Notes: generated by a model from the letters alone, not told the origin. A DNA stretch of 60,431 nt from Candidatus Scalindua sp. (GCA_018670825.1 JABHIW010000159.1:1-60431); one strand, 5' to 3'. Shown: positions 18,005 to 27,094, counted from the stretch's first letter. Made by a program: numbers and translations.

Positions 18005-18443
18005 TGTTCATCTCCTTTATAATTTATAAAATATTCATTTCTGTCATGTATAGTGTAGAGATGTGTCATCAATCATTATAATTAAAGTATTATAAAATGC
18101 TATTTTTTCTCAATTAAATTCTTGGTTATTTTTATATATACCAGTCACGAAATGGAATTAGGAAGAGACGTAGGGCAAGGCTTCCCGCCCGTTCGGTACG
18201 GGCAGGTAGCCTTGCGCTGATTGTACGAAAGCAAACCTAAAGGATTGCCCTACGAATAAAGCGTATAAATATTTATATTAAAGCGCCTAAAACCATTTTG
18301 ATATGGGTATATCATGCTTCTCTTCAATTTTTCTTGCTATTTAGTAAAACTATGATTCAATAGTCGGTTTTTAGAGGTGTTCAAGAAAACACGGACAAAC
18401 TCTTTTGTTCGCACCACCGCAATTAATTCCAGGAAACTACAAT
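18005..18443. other. Intergenic region with a structured repeat
   Basis: No gene. It holds the divergent promoters of the lipase and transporter genes and an 84-bp structured repeat (listed separately). Confidence 0.6.
18170..18253. repeat. Structured GTAGGG...CCCTAC repeat element
   Basis: A 9-bp outer stem (gtagggcaa 18170-18178 with ttgccctac 18245-18253) encloses an arm pairing aaggct with agcctt and an inner cccgt/acggg hairpin. The terminal sequence is the same as that of the repeats at 29945 and 31861. Probably a non-autonomous mobile repeat. Confidence 0.75.
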
Positions 18444-19367
18444 ATGATCCATTTATTAACAAGGCTTTTCCCTTTGTGGGCAATCCTTTTATCCGTAACG
18501 GCATTTTTCTTTCCCGGTCCGTTTGCCGGGCTGAGACCGGCAATAATTCCTTTATTATCAGTCGTAATGTTCTGTATGGGAATGACCCTGAAATGGTCGG
18601 ATTTCAAGGAAACAATTAAGTCCCCAAAAATAATTCTCATTGGTGTTCTGCTTCAATATGTTGTGATGCCTTTGTCAGCATTTTTGATCTCAAGATCGTT
18701 TGGTCTCTCCCCTGAGTTTATTGCAGGTATGGTACTGGTGGGAAGCAGTGCGGGAGGGACTGCTTCTAACGTAATCTGCTATCTGGCCAGGGGTAATGTG
18801 GCGTTGTCAATTACCTTAACGATGGCTTCAACGCTTGTCGCTGTATTCGCGATGCCTGCCCTCTCTCTGCTCTACTTACATCAGATTGTACATGTTCCAT
18901 TCTTAAAAATGCTGTTCAGCATATTGCAGATGGTCCTTATACCGGTACTTGCCGGGACAACCATTAATACCTTTTTAGGAACAAGAATAAAAAAGATTGG
19001 TCCTGTTTTTCCGTTTGTTTCTACCATTGCCATAGTTGTAATTATTGCTATTATCATTGGTCTTAATCAAACGAAACTGAAAGAGGTCGGGTTTATAATT
19101 ATCTGTGCCGTGATGCTGCATAACCTGAGCGGACTCTTGATCGGCTTCTGGTTTCCGAAGCTTTTTGGATATGACGACCGAACATGCCGCACCCTCAGTA
19201 TAGAGGTCGGTATGCAAAACTCAGGATTGAGTGTCGCGTTGGCCGTTAAATATTTTTCTGTAATGGCTGCAATCCCGGGTGCAATCTTCAGTATATGGCA
19301 CAATCTATCCGGATCATTTCTGGCAGGGTATTGGACTTTCAGGAAATCAGACGAACCGAAGGTATAA
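18444..19367 (+). CDS. Bile acid:sodium symporter (BASS) family transporter
   Basis: The likely start is ATG 18444 (AGGA upstream), giving 307 residues, the usual length of BASS/YocS-type transporters. About nine hydrophobic segments are visible. The family marks SVVMFCMGMTLKWSDF, GSSAGGTASNVICYLARGNVALSIT and the late EVGMQNSGLSVALA (crossover and sodium-site motifs) are all present. Bacterial BASS proteins import organic anions such as pantoate, pyruvate or sulfur compounds with sodium. No substrate hint from neighbours. Confidence 0.88.
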   Translation: MIHLLTRLFPLWAILLSVTAFFFPGPFAGLRPAIIPLLSVVMFCMGMTLKWSDFKETIKSPKIILIGVLLQYVVMPLSAFLISRSFGLSPEFIAGMVLVGSSAGGTASNVICYLARGNVALSITLTMASTLVAVFAMPALSLLYLHQIVHVPFLKMLFSILQMVLIPVLAGTTINTFLGTRIKKIGPVFPFVSTIAIVVIIAIIIGLNQTKLKEVGFIIICAVMLHNLSGLLIGFWFPKLFGYDDRTCRTLSIEVGMQNSGLSVALAVKYFSVMAAIPGAIFSIWHNLSGSFLAGYWTFRKSDEPKV

Positions 19368-19549
19368 TTACACAGTAATGTTGATTACACAGGGAATGTT
19401 TCCGTGTCATTCTAAGGTTTTAGCCGAAGAATCTTTATTCTCTAGCATATTGAGTTTGTGAAATTTCTCAATTTGCCCTGAACGACAAAAGATGAATGAT
19501 TATCCAGCCTGCCGTGTATTTCTTCATAATTTTGGTAAAATCCTTAGCC

Positions 19550-19735
19550 TCAAACGACGGTGTACATACCGGAATTCGTATGAGAATTTACAGGACCAGA
19601 TCCTATATTGTCACTTACACTAAAACAGAACCATCCGTCACCAATATTCTCCACAAATTTCTTACCATGCATAATATTGTCGTCAAAGATATATTCTATT
19701 GATAAGCTGGCAGGATGTCTAATAAACTGCCTCAT
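19550..19735 (-). CDS. Short PilZ-like protein, possibly truncated
   Basis: A 61-residue frame with a good AAGGGA ribosome-binding site six bases before the ATG. It opens MRQFIRHPASLSIEYIF, similar to the start of a PilZ (c-di-GMP-binding) domain with its RxxRxP-type element, continues with VENIGDGWFCFSV, like the DxSxxG region but with altered residues, then ends early. The domain usually needs ~90-100 residues, so this may be a decaying gene. A weak call; the opposite strand carries a longer overlapping frame without signals. Confidence 0.35.
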   Translation of the reverse strand: MRQFIRHPASLSIEYIFDDNIMHGKKFVENIGDGWFCFSVSDNIGSGPVNSHTNSGMYTVV

Positions 19736-19976
19736 TTTAAATCCCTTACAGATCTTTTTTATTGAAGAGAGATTATGGTAATCCTGATTAAAGACAGAAA
19801 TAGTTTAGTTGGCTATATACCGTTTATGTTTGTTGCAGCATCCATTTCATATTTCAACCACACTTAACAGCTGTATAAGAAACTTCCGGCACCTTCAACC
19901 AGGCACTTCTTCTATCTGCCTTAAGACTTCATATTTATGCAATTTGTTTGAAAGGATAAAGTGCTTGTGAATTGTA

Positions 19977-20255
19977 CTAGGATAAATATCGCTTTGACTG
20001 TTTATAGTAATTTTCGTGTGTGTCAATGAGATATAAAGATAACGTATCTCCTTTGATCTCATATGAAAGTAAATAGAGTTGGGATTTAAATTTGAATTTA
20101 TGCACACGTATTGCTTTAAGATCGCCCTTTTTTAATTCACCGATTTCTGGGTTATTTATGATATTTTTAACCTCATTGTATATCTCAAATTGTAACTTCT
20201 TAGGCGATTTCTTCTTGAATTTTAAAAAGTGATTTGAAGCAATTATCTCTTTCAT
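19977..20255 (-). CDS. RelE/ParE-family toxin
   Basis: This 92-residue basic protein has the RelE/ParE fold pattern: an N-terminal strand and two helices (FLKFKKKSPKKLQFEIYNEVKNII), LKGD.KAIRVHKFKFKSQLYLLSYEI as the central sheet, and a C-terminal LIDTHENYYKQSKRYL. It is the second gene of a toxin-antitoxin pair: its ATG overlaps the antitoxin stop by four bases. Such toxins cleave ribosome-bound mRNA (RelE) or poison gyrase (ParE); which one cannot be told here. Confidence 0.82.
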   Translation of the reverse strand: MKEIIASNHFLKFKKKSPKKLQFEIYNEVKNIINNPEIGELKKGDLKAIRVHKFKFKSQLYLLSYEIKGDTLSLYLIDTHENYYKQSKRYLS

Positions 20256-20485
20256 TTGATTGTGCTAAATTTATATTCTTTTCCAAGTCCTGCTTTTGTC
20301 TCTGCTTTCCCCTCCAGTGTTTCTCTAATAAATTTTAGCGGCAAATCTGGGTTTTCTTCACTAATCATTGCCTCACAGATATACTTTTTTATCTGTCCTG
20401 AAACTGATCGGTGTCTAAGTTTGACTTTGATCCTGATTTTGTTTTCAATATCTTCTGGTAAACGTATCGTTAATACTTTTGACAA
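20252..20485 (-). CDS. Ribbon-helix-helix antitoxin of the RelE/ParE pair
   Basis: I choose TTG 20485 as start because GGAG stands six bases before it and the product then starts MSKVLTIRLPEDIENKI, the usual opening strand and helix of RHH (CopG/DUF6290) antitoxins; longer in-frame starts to 20554 add a sequence without family character. The 77-residue product should bind its own promoter as a dimer and neutralise the overlapping downstream toxin through its C-terminal segment. Confidence 0.75.
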   Translation of the reverse strand: MSKVLTIRLPEDIENKIRIKVKLRHRSVSGQIKKYICEAMISEENPDLPLKFIRETLEGKAETKAGLGKEYKFSTIK

Positions 20486-21362
20486 AACTATCTCCAATAA
20501 AATTGATGTGTTCACGGTGAATACAACATATTGCATTGTTATGGTACGTGACAAGAATGAAATTACTGAAGTTTAGATAAGACTAAATAGCTGCCAGACA
20601 TCACTCCTTTTATTTCAACTATTATGGCGTAAATGTTACGCAATAATTATCAAGAATTGCTGATTTGCACAAAATATTTCGTGACCGTTGTTTTTGACAC
20701 GTTCAAAGAAATAGATCCAGATTTTTTATTATAAAATATATGTTTAGACATTACACAATCTTATACATTTGTAAACAGTAGTATCTGCGGAAATAAAAAA
20801 TGTTGGCACAAGTGTTGCTTTTTTAAATAATCAAATTGGCGATTGACAGTCTTCATCGCATATTGATATAAAGAGATTCTGAAACAAATTCAGAATGACA
20901 TGTTTGCGTGCTAAGTCCGCCCGAAGGGCGCTAATTTAAAAGAAGGCACCCTGCATACTTCCCGTTTTTAACGACAAAGACAAAACCAGGTAAATTAAAC
21001 AAAACAAATTATAGAATCTGAAAACTAACATGGACGATAGTTTTAGAGAAGATTACTTAACGAAGAAGAGACAGCCTTACTGCCGAAGATGTTATTTGAT
21101 TAACATCTTTGCAGTAAGGCTTTTTTAATGTCATAAGATTTTATTGCAAAATTGGACAAAAGAATTAGGTAGGGTATTAATGCGTATTACCGAGAGGAAG
21201 ACCGAAGAAACAAAGAGGCAGTTAATATGTTATTAATGTTTTTTCAAAAAAATGTGGAAACAGATGCTTTTAGTTAAAATATATGTGTTTTGAGCCAAAA
21301 CGTATACTTTTTGTCAATTTATTTCATTCACTAAGATCCATTTCATAAGGAGGGAGATAACA
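20486..21362. other. Long intergenic region ahead of the cytochrome island
   Basis: No protein gene is supported. It contains a short hairpin attctgaa/ttcagaat (20876-20896) of a type common as a dispersed repeat, a cgccc-gaa-gggcg hairpin (20918-20930) and a strong intrinsic terminator at 21074-21126, which suggests a small RNA or leader transcript ending there. The region also marks the A+T-rich edge of the G+C-richer block that starts at 21363. Confidence 0.5.
21074..21126 (+). terminator. Strong intrinsic terminator with no gene before it
   Basis: A 19-20-bp stem with one bulge (21074-21093 against 21102-21120), an 8-base loop and six Ts. The nearest upstream gene on either strand reads away, so this ends an unannotated + strand transcript (small RNA) or acts as an attenuator some 240 bases before the cytochrome gene. 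Confidence 0.75.
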
Positions 21363-24300
21363 ATGCGTAACTATGAGCCTGAACGTTGGAAAATTCTGGT
21401 TTTGGTGTGTGCCGTTCTCACGTGCATTTTGCTAGTGCCGGTTTATTGCCAGGCGAACATGGAGCGGGATTGCACGAAAGCTAAGGAGAGCCATCTGAAA
21501 TTACCAAGCAATTTACCGTTAGTGGCATACGAGTCGCAGCTGTACGAATTCATCCTTAGCAGGAAGTATGACACTGAGCTAACCTGGTACGCTGATAAGG
21601 GAGTCCGCGACACGGGCCCCTGGGTGAAGGGCAAGTATTACGGCGTTCATCCAGCGGTGCGCATTTATTACTCTCCAAAGGTCATGTATTGGCTGACGGG
21701 TGACCCGAGTTATTGGAAGGAGGGCAAGGTGCCGCCCAAGAAACCCCGTGAAGGAGCGGTTCCTGACGGCGGTATGATTGTCAAGGAGATGTTCAGTCCT
21801 CCGGCGGTGCGTTGGGCCGACACATCGGAAGAGGAACTGGCTGCAAGTCTCACTTCGTCGTCGTCTCCGGGCTGGACCGTGATGGTCAAGGATTCCGCCG
21901 GATCGAAGGATGGCTGGTTCTGGGGTTCCGTATATATCAATGAAAATTTGGATACCAGCACTTCGACGAATTATCCTTATTCAGGATTCGGGTTGACCTG
22001 TTTGCGATGTCACGCGGTGGCCGAGAACGAGTCTACTTTTTCCAGCACAGGAAATATAGAGGGATTTCCCGGAAATCCCGTCACCTATTACGTGGACGAC
22101 ACCTGGAAGGATGAAGATCTAGATCCCACAGAGCTGCCCTATTCATTCGCGCATGCACGGCATCTGGTTTTGCCCAGCGCAGTCAATAATATCGTTCCGT
22201 GCATCTCGACGAACATGGAATTCCTGCAGACCTATTCCACGCTCAGTCCAGTCATGCTCAAGAAAATCCACAGCTTTCCCCCTGCGTCGTTGGACCATGT
22301 GGTTGCGGGGGATCGTGTGGTTGCGGGGCCGAAGGGTGCAGAGTCTAATGACAAAGAGTCTATGTATACCGTGACTATCAACACTGCTTACGTTCAGAAT
22401 GGTCTCACAATGAGTGTCTCCGGGACGGTTACGTCCTCAAGTAATACACCGGCTACAGCCGTGTCAATCGATGTCATCCCACCTGACGGAACCTCTATTA
22501 GAGCTATCACAAACATGCCCTTAACTGCCTCCAGTTCTTTTAGTTGGAGTGGCCAGCTTCCAGGGAGTGTTAGCATTCCCGCTGGTTCAAGAGTTAAAGT
22601 GTGGAGTAACAGGCAAAGCAACTCCACGGCATTGCTAGGGGGGTGGGAATTGTACCTCACTTCGGACCAGTGCATGGGATGCCACAGTGGTCTCAGTACC
22701 GGGTTTGGTCCGGTAATGTTTCTCGATACGAGTCCATCCTACAAGACGGGACTCAATGTTTCTCCTTACGGAGAGTGGCGATGGTCACCGATGGGATTGG
22801 CCGGCCGCGATCCTATTTTTTTCGCTCAACTGGAAAGCGAGCTGTCAATTCTGAAAGACGAGCTTCCACCGGAAAAGGCTGATTTCTTTGGCCAGCAGAC
22901 CATCAATACCTGCCTCTTGTGCCATGGGGCGATGGGCAAGCGCCAATTCGATATTGACCAGGGAGTGGGGCGCGAATACTGGAAGGCCGACTTCAAGTTA
23001 AAGTGGTACCTCGACAGCGATCGCGAGAGCAAGCACTTCAAATATGGTGCGCTGGCCAGGGAAGGGATCAGCTGCCTGGTTTGCCACCACTGGAAAGATG
23101 AATACCCGGGGGACCTCAAGGGATTCCTTAACAACTCCATTACAGGCCAGTTTTTTGCGGACGAGCCGGGGGAGTTGATCGGTCCGTTCAACAAAATCGC
23201 AACCCTGCCGATGCAAAATGCCCTGGGTATTACGCCGAAGTACAACGAGCACATCAAAAGCGCACGGCTGTGCGGGAGTTGCCACACCATCGATTTACCG
23301 GTTGTAGACTATCCACTGAAGGATCCTCCGGTTCTTCCGAAGGGATGTGGAAAGGTCGAACCTGACCTCAACGTCCCCGACAAGAATCCCAACTTCGAAG
23401 GCTTTCAGCACAAGATCGAGCAGGCCACGTACCTGGAGTGGCTCAACAGCCAATACCAGAACGAAATCCAACCCGTCTCGACCGAGACGGCAAAGACTTG
23501 TCAGGAATGCCATATGCCGCGCGGATACACGAGCCTGAAAGAGAACATCGGGATTCCACTTATCGACATTCAGAATGATGATATCGACATCAAGCAAATT
23601 AAAACAAAAATCGCCACGATCGAGGACCAGGATTATCCGGAAGCCGGTAATCGTGCGGACACCGAAAAGATCACCGTTCCGATCCGAGACGAGGGCTTTA
23701 CCCGCCATAAGCATCAAGGGCTGAACATCTTTATGGCCGAGGTGTTCAACCAGTTCAGCGACGTATTGGGCGTCCGGTTGGATGACTACGAAACCGGCGC
23801 TTATGGTGATAACTTCGCTATCAACAATTTTGTGGAGAATGCCAGGCGGAGCGCTAAGATCGAAATCAACAATTTCAAAGTCACCAGTGAAGGGGCAACC
23901 GTGCCTGATTATCTGGTCAGTGCCGACGTGAAGATCACCAATCTGACCGGACACCGCTTTCCCAGCGGCGTCGGTTTCCGGCGCGCCTTTATTGAGTTCC
24001 TCATCATCGATAACTCGATCTCCGTTGTTGATAACACCGCAAAACTAAGTAAGGTTGTGTGGGGATCGGGACAGACAAATAGCGTGGGGGTCATTGTCGA
24101 CGGCAATGGCAATATCCTCCCCAGCGAGTTTCTGACCGATGGTAAGTTCCAAAAACACAGGGAGACAATCGAGAATCCCGACCAGGTGCAGATTTACGAA
24201 GAGTTGACCAAGAACGCTAAAGGGGAGTTTACCACCAGCTTCACGCACCGAGATTGCGAAGTAAAGAACAACCGCCTGCTTCCCATTGGCTGGAAGAAGG

Positions 24301-24659
24301 AGGGACCTTCTCCCGGCGCGATTCCTAAAGCTTTTCTAGAGGCGACCTATCCAGGGGAGCTCGCCTCAAAAGATCCACACTACAATGATGGCAGCGGAAC
24401 CGATGTGGTCAAGTACCGAGTCAAACTGCCGGCAGGTGTGAATCCGAAGTACGTCAGCGTTCAAGCTACGCTTTATTCCCAGGCCTGGGCGCCGTATTAC
24501 CTGAACCAGAGGTTCTCGAATGTGCCAGACGGCTCGGAGGGCGCCTCGAGACGGCGGCTGTACTACTTGCTCTCGAACCTGAATGTTACGGGTACGCCGA
24601 TCGAGGATTGGAAGTTGGAATTAGTTTCCGCCACCGCAATGCAAAGAGAAGTACCATGA
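21363..24659 (+). CDS. Hexaheme c-type cytochrome with P460-like N-terminal part
   Basis: The 1098-residue protein has a signal peptide (about residues 10-32) and six CxxCH haem sites at about residues 213, 436, 516, 570, 637 and 712 (CLRCH, CMGCH, CLLCH, CLVCH, CGSCH, CQECH). Residues ~40-225 resemble cytochrome P460: GGMIVKEMFSPP, TVMVKD with GWFWGSVY, and the CxxCH at the end. Between haems 1 and 2, residues ~335-430 look like an inserted Ig-like beta domain. The long C-terminal part is haem-free. It should act in periplasmic electron transfer or as a multihaem oxidoreductase. AAGGAGG precedes the ATG. It overlaps the next gene (ATGA) and is more G+C-rich than the flanks, suggesting acquisition. 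Confidence 0.88.
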   Translation: MRNYEPERWKILVLVCAVLTCILLVPVYCQANMERDCTKAKESHLKLPSNLPLVAYESQLYEFILSRKYDTELTWYADKGVRDTGPWVKGKYYGVHPAVRIYYSPKVMYWLTGDPSYWKEGKVPPKKPREGAVPDGGMIVKEMFSPPAVRWADTSEEELAASLTSSSSPGWTVMVKDSAGSKDGWFWGSVYINENLDTSTSTNYPYSGFGLTCLRCHAVAENESTFSSTGNIEGFPGNPVTYYVDDTWKDEDLDPTELPYSFAHARHLVLPSAVNNIVPCISTNMEFLQTYSTLSPVMLKKIHSFPPASLDHVVAGDRVVAGPKGAESNDKESMYTVTINTAYVQNGLTMSVSGTVTSSSNTPATAVSIDVIPPDGTSIRAITNMPLTASSSFSWSGQLPGSVSIPAGSRVKVWSNRQSNSTALLGGWELYLTSDQCMGCHSGLSTGFGPVMFLDTSPSYKTGLNVSPYGEWRWSPMGLAGRDPIFFAQLESELSILKDELPPEKADFFGQQTINTCLLCHGAMGKRQFDIDQGVGREYWKADFKLKWYLDSDRESKHFKYGALAREGISCLVCHHWKDEYPGDLKGFLNNSITGQFFADEPGELIGPFNKIATLPMQNALGITPKYNEHIKSARLCGSCHTIDLPVVDYPLKDPPVLPKGCGKVEPDLNVPDKNPNFEGFQHKIEQATYLEWLNSQYQNEIQPVSTETAKTCQECHMPRGYTSLKENIGIPLIDIQNDDIDIKQIKTKIATIEDQDYPEAGNRADTEKITVPIRDEGFTRHKHQGLNIFMAEVFNQFSDVLGVRLDDYETGAYGDNFAINNFVENARRSAKIEINNFKVTSEGATVPDYLVSADVKITNLTGHRFPSGVGFRRAFIEFLIIDNSISVVDNTAKLSKVVWGSGQTNSVGVIVDGNGNILPSEFLTDGKFQKHRETIENPDQVQIYEELTKNAKGEFTTSFTHRDCEVKNNRLLPIGWKKEGPSPGAIPKAFLEATYPGELASKDPHYNDGSGTDVVKYRVKLPAGVNPKYVSVQATLYSQAWAPYYLNQRFSNVPDGSEGASRRRLYYLLSNLNVTGTPIEDWKLELVSATAMQREVP

Positions 24660-25654
24660 AGAAATTGGATATTCTGGACTTACTAAAGAAGGGTACCGTG
24701 TTGGGCGACGGAGGTTATGTCTTCGAGCTTGAGCGACGGGGTTACGTGCAGGCAGGCCCCTACACGCCCGAAGTCGCCCTTGAGCATCCCGAAGCTTTGG
24801 AGCAGCTTCACGTGGAGTTTCTCCGTGCCGGAGCCGAAGTGCTTCAAGCCCTCACTTTTTATGCAAGCGAGGACAAACTGGAGATATCGGGTCGAGCCCA
24901 TCTCATTCAGGATATCAATAGAGCCGCCGTCCGAATCGCTAAGAAGGCTGCCAAAGACGACGCACTTGTTGCCGGCGTCGTCACGCTGACGCCGAGTTAT
25001 GAGCACGGCAATGTTGAATCTCTTCGAAAAGTGAGAGGACTCTTTGATCACCAAATCGCACTTCAAAAAGACGAAGGTGTCGATTTTATCATTGGCGAGA
25101 CTTTCATCAATCTGGAAGAAGCGCTCCTTGCACTCGATGCGATCAAGGCATCCGGCTTGCCCTCCATGTTGACCATGAATTTCACTGTCGATGGAAGCTC
25201 TGACGGTTTCTCGGTTGAGGATTGTGCGCGTCGACTTGCCGACCGAGGCGCAGACATAATCGGGATGAACTGCAACTACGATCCGGAGGTCAGCCTCATG
25301 ATCGTTGAAAGGATGCGAAAGGCGGTCAACATACATATTGCCTGCCAACCGGTCGCCTACTCGACACCACATGGAACCGGTCCATTCTTCGATCACTATT
25401 GCTTTCCGCTCTCGCTTGAGCAGTTGCAGCTTTCACGATTTGAGCTGGCTTCTTTTGCGCGACGTGCACGAGACATTGGCGTTGGCTACATTGGTGGTTG
25501 TTGCGGCGTTTTAGCCTATCACGTACGAGCCATGGCAGAAGCTCTGGGACGCCGTCCGCCTGCCAGCGAGAAGTCACCGAATCTTGCTCGGCACGTCATT
25601 CCCGAAATCCGAACCCGTTCCGATGAGGAGTACTGGCATGCCGCTGCCCACTAA
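24656..25654 (+). CDS. Homocysteine S-methyltransferase (BHMT-like, Zn-dependent)
   Basis: Start ATG 24656 overlaps the cytochrome stop by four bases, giving 332 residues. The (beta/alpha)8 methyltransferase family is recognised from LGDGGYVFELERRG, PEALEQLHVEFLRAGAEVLQALTF and the zinc ligands: Cys in IGMNCNYDP (about 205) and the Cys pair in GGCCGV (about 282). These enzymes methylate homocysteine to methionine using betaine, SAM or S-methylmethionine. Without the cobalamin modules of MetH, it probably uses a small methyl donor. Next to two SAM-consuming, NAS-like enzymes, a role in methionine or SAM regeneration is a plausible inference. Confidence 0.85.
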   Translation: MKKLDILDLLKKGTVLGDGGYVFELERRGYVQAGPYTPEVALEHPEALEQLHVEFLRAGAEVLQALTFYASEDKLEISGRAHLIQDINRAAVRIAKKAAKDDALVAGVVTLTPSYEHGNVESLRKVRGLFDHQIALQKDEGVDFIIGETFINLEEALLALDAIKASGLPSMLTMNFTVDGSSDGFSVEDCARRLADRGADIIGMNCNYDPEVSLMIVERMRKAVNIHIACQPVAYSTPHGTGPFFDHYCFPLSLEQLQLSRFELASFARRARDIGVGYIGGCCGVLAYHVRAMAEALGRRPPASEKSPNLARHVIPEIRTRSDEEYWHAAAH

Positions 25655-26267
25655 ATATCTCGATATTGTTTTGTCAGACCTGGAGCCAGGAAAAGCTTAC
25701 CAAAAATGTATGCAAGAGATCGCCTCGGATAGCCGTGACGTTGACTATGGATTCACCGAGGCGATTGTCTATGCCACCGAGGTTCGCTATGCGGTTGATG
25801 CTCTGACCAAGGGTCGTCCGGATCATTTTTGGAACTTTGGAGACCTCAAGGGTGGTGCTGACGATTGGCACTTCTCAATTCTCGATGATGTCAAAAATCT
25901 CAACATCGCTTTTGTGGGAGGTGGGCCCTATCCGGTCAGCGCCTTTATTCTGCGAGAACGATATCCCCAAGCGAGCATCACCTGTATCGACAATCACATC
26001 GCTGCGCACATTCTTTCGACCGCTGTGATTGAGAAGCTCGACCTCGGAATCGCTACCTGTTTCACCGAAGCGATCGAGGTAGATTATTCACCGTTCAACG
26101 CCGTTGTTATTGCGGCTATGGTCAGTGGCAAAGATGAGTTGGTTAAAAAAATCCTAGAAAAATCCAGTGCCACCGTCATTGTTCGAGGAGACGTTGACGT
26201 CGACCATGATCGCCTTCACAGGCTCAACTCTGGATTCGATAATGACGGCTCCGTGGGGGCGTCATGA
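25638..26267 (+). CDS. Nicotianamine-synthase-like SAM-binding protein 1
   Basis: I choose ATG 25638 (GAGGAG before it); the gene overlaps the methyltransferase end by 17 bases. The 209-residue product has a SAM site of the nicotianamine synthase type, NIAFVGGGPYPVSAFIL, then ITCIDNHIAAHILST and FNAVVIAAMVSGKDELVKKIL..ATVIVRGD. NAS and the staphylopine enzyme CntL transfer the aminocarboxypropyl group of SAM and release methylthioadenosine. The overall pattern fits that group better than ordinary methyltransferases, but identity is low and the substrate unknown. It is paired with a second, diverged copy. Confidence 0.6.
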   Translation: MPLPTKYLDIVLSDLEPGKAYQKCMQEIASDSRDVDYGFTEAIVYATEVRYAVDALTKGRPDHFWNFGDLKGGADDWHFSILDDVKNLNIAFVGGGPYPVSAFILRERYPQASITCIDNHIAAHILSTAVIEKLDLGIATCFTEAIEVDYSPFNAVVIAAMVSGKDELVKKILEKSSATVIVRGDVDVDHDRLHRLNSGFDNDGSVGAS

Positions 26268-26983
26268 GGGAACTCGTTAAACGTCTCGCGGGTCTAGAGC
26301 ATCTCGACTACACCCAGCTATTGATCGAAACGAATGTCTTCGGCCGGGGGAAAAATCTCCGCCGGGATCACTCCGCCCTCGATGCACTCAGGGAAATGAT
26401 GTCCTTGGTGGAATCTGACTGTGACTACCAGGCAGCCCGGCGTGTACTCCAGGGGGAACCGCTGTGCTCTCCCGAAGACATGAAAGTGGGCTGCGAGCTT
26501 GAGTGGGAGACTTTTTTCTCCCGAGGAAGATTCGAGTCGCTTCTCTATATCGGTTCAGGTGCTTGCCCGGCCATTGCTTTGTTCGTGCTGAAACGAGATT
26601 CAAAGATTGTCATCGACGGGATTGATATCGCTCCGGAGGCAACAAACTTGTGTCTTCAGCTCGCTGCCAGGATGGGGCTTCGAGAACGTCTTTGCCCCTC
26701 AACACAGGATGCGCTCACGCTTAGTCCGGACCAAATCAAAGCCTACGATTCATTCTTCATCTCCAGCGCAGTGAGGCCAAAAAATGAGATCATCCTGCGA
26801 CTTTTAGAGCATAAACGAAATGGCGCAAAAATCTACGGGCGCGAAGATGAATCACACCCGGACTTTTATGAGCTCGTGACCGTGCGTCATCCGGATCTTC
26901 TCGCTGCTCGCGAAGCTAGATCCATTTGGTTGCGTGAAAAAGGGACCCGGTATCCGATGCCTGCTGGCTGTGAGCTCACTTAA
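26264..26983 (+). CDS. Nicotianamine-synthase-like SAM-binding protein 2
   Basis: This 239-residue protein overlaps the previous gene by four bases (ATGA). The SAM-binding region LLYIGSGACPAIALFVL is followed by IDGIDIAPEATNLCLQLAARMGL and YDSFFISSAVRPKNEIILRLL..GAKIYGRED.SHPDFYELV, the strand order and motif spacing of nicotianamine synthase/CntL (VFLAALVGxK...vvRsaxGLRxxxYPxV in the family). Together with gene 1 it may form a heterodimer or perform two successive aminocarboxypropyl transfers. No opine dehydrogenase or metal transporter is next to it, which leaves the product open. Confidence 0.6.
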   Translation: MRELVKRLAGLEHLDYTQLLIETNVFGRGKNLRRDHSALDALREMMSLVESDCDYQAARRVLQGEPLCSPEDMKVGCELEWETFFSRGRFESLLYIGSGACPAIALFVLKRDSKIVIDGIDIAPEATNLCLQLAARMGLRERLCPSTQDALTLSPDQIKAYDSFFISSAVRPKNEIILRLLEHKRNGAKIYGREDESHPDFYELVTVRHPDLLAAREARSIWLREKGTRYPMPAGCELT

Positions 26984-27094
26984 GACCGAAGTGTCCTGTG
27001 AAACCCTGACGAGTGTCTTCGGATAGAGCCAGCAGAGAAAAGAGGTCGTGTCCTTTCTTGACTATTGATAGTATGCATGATTCAATGAAAATAT

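Noticed and set aside
21031..21129. Short frame starting at an ATG before the orphan terminator (MDDSFREDYLTKKRQ...)
   Set aside because: It runs through the terminator hairpin itself, so is unlikely to be translated as a leader peptide.
22826..25396. Several long minus-strand frames opposite the cytochrome and homocysteine methyltransferase
   Set aside because: Shadow frames of a G+C-richer region; no start signals and no recognisable domains, while the + strand genes have haem and zinc motifs.
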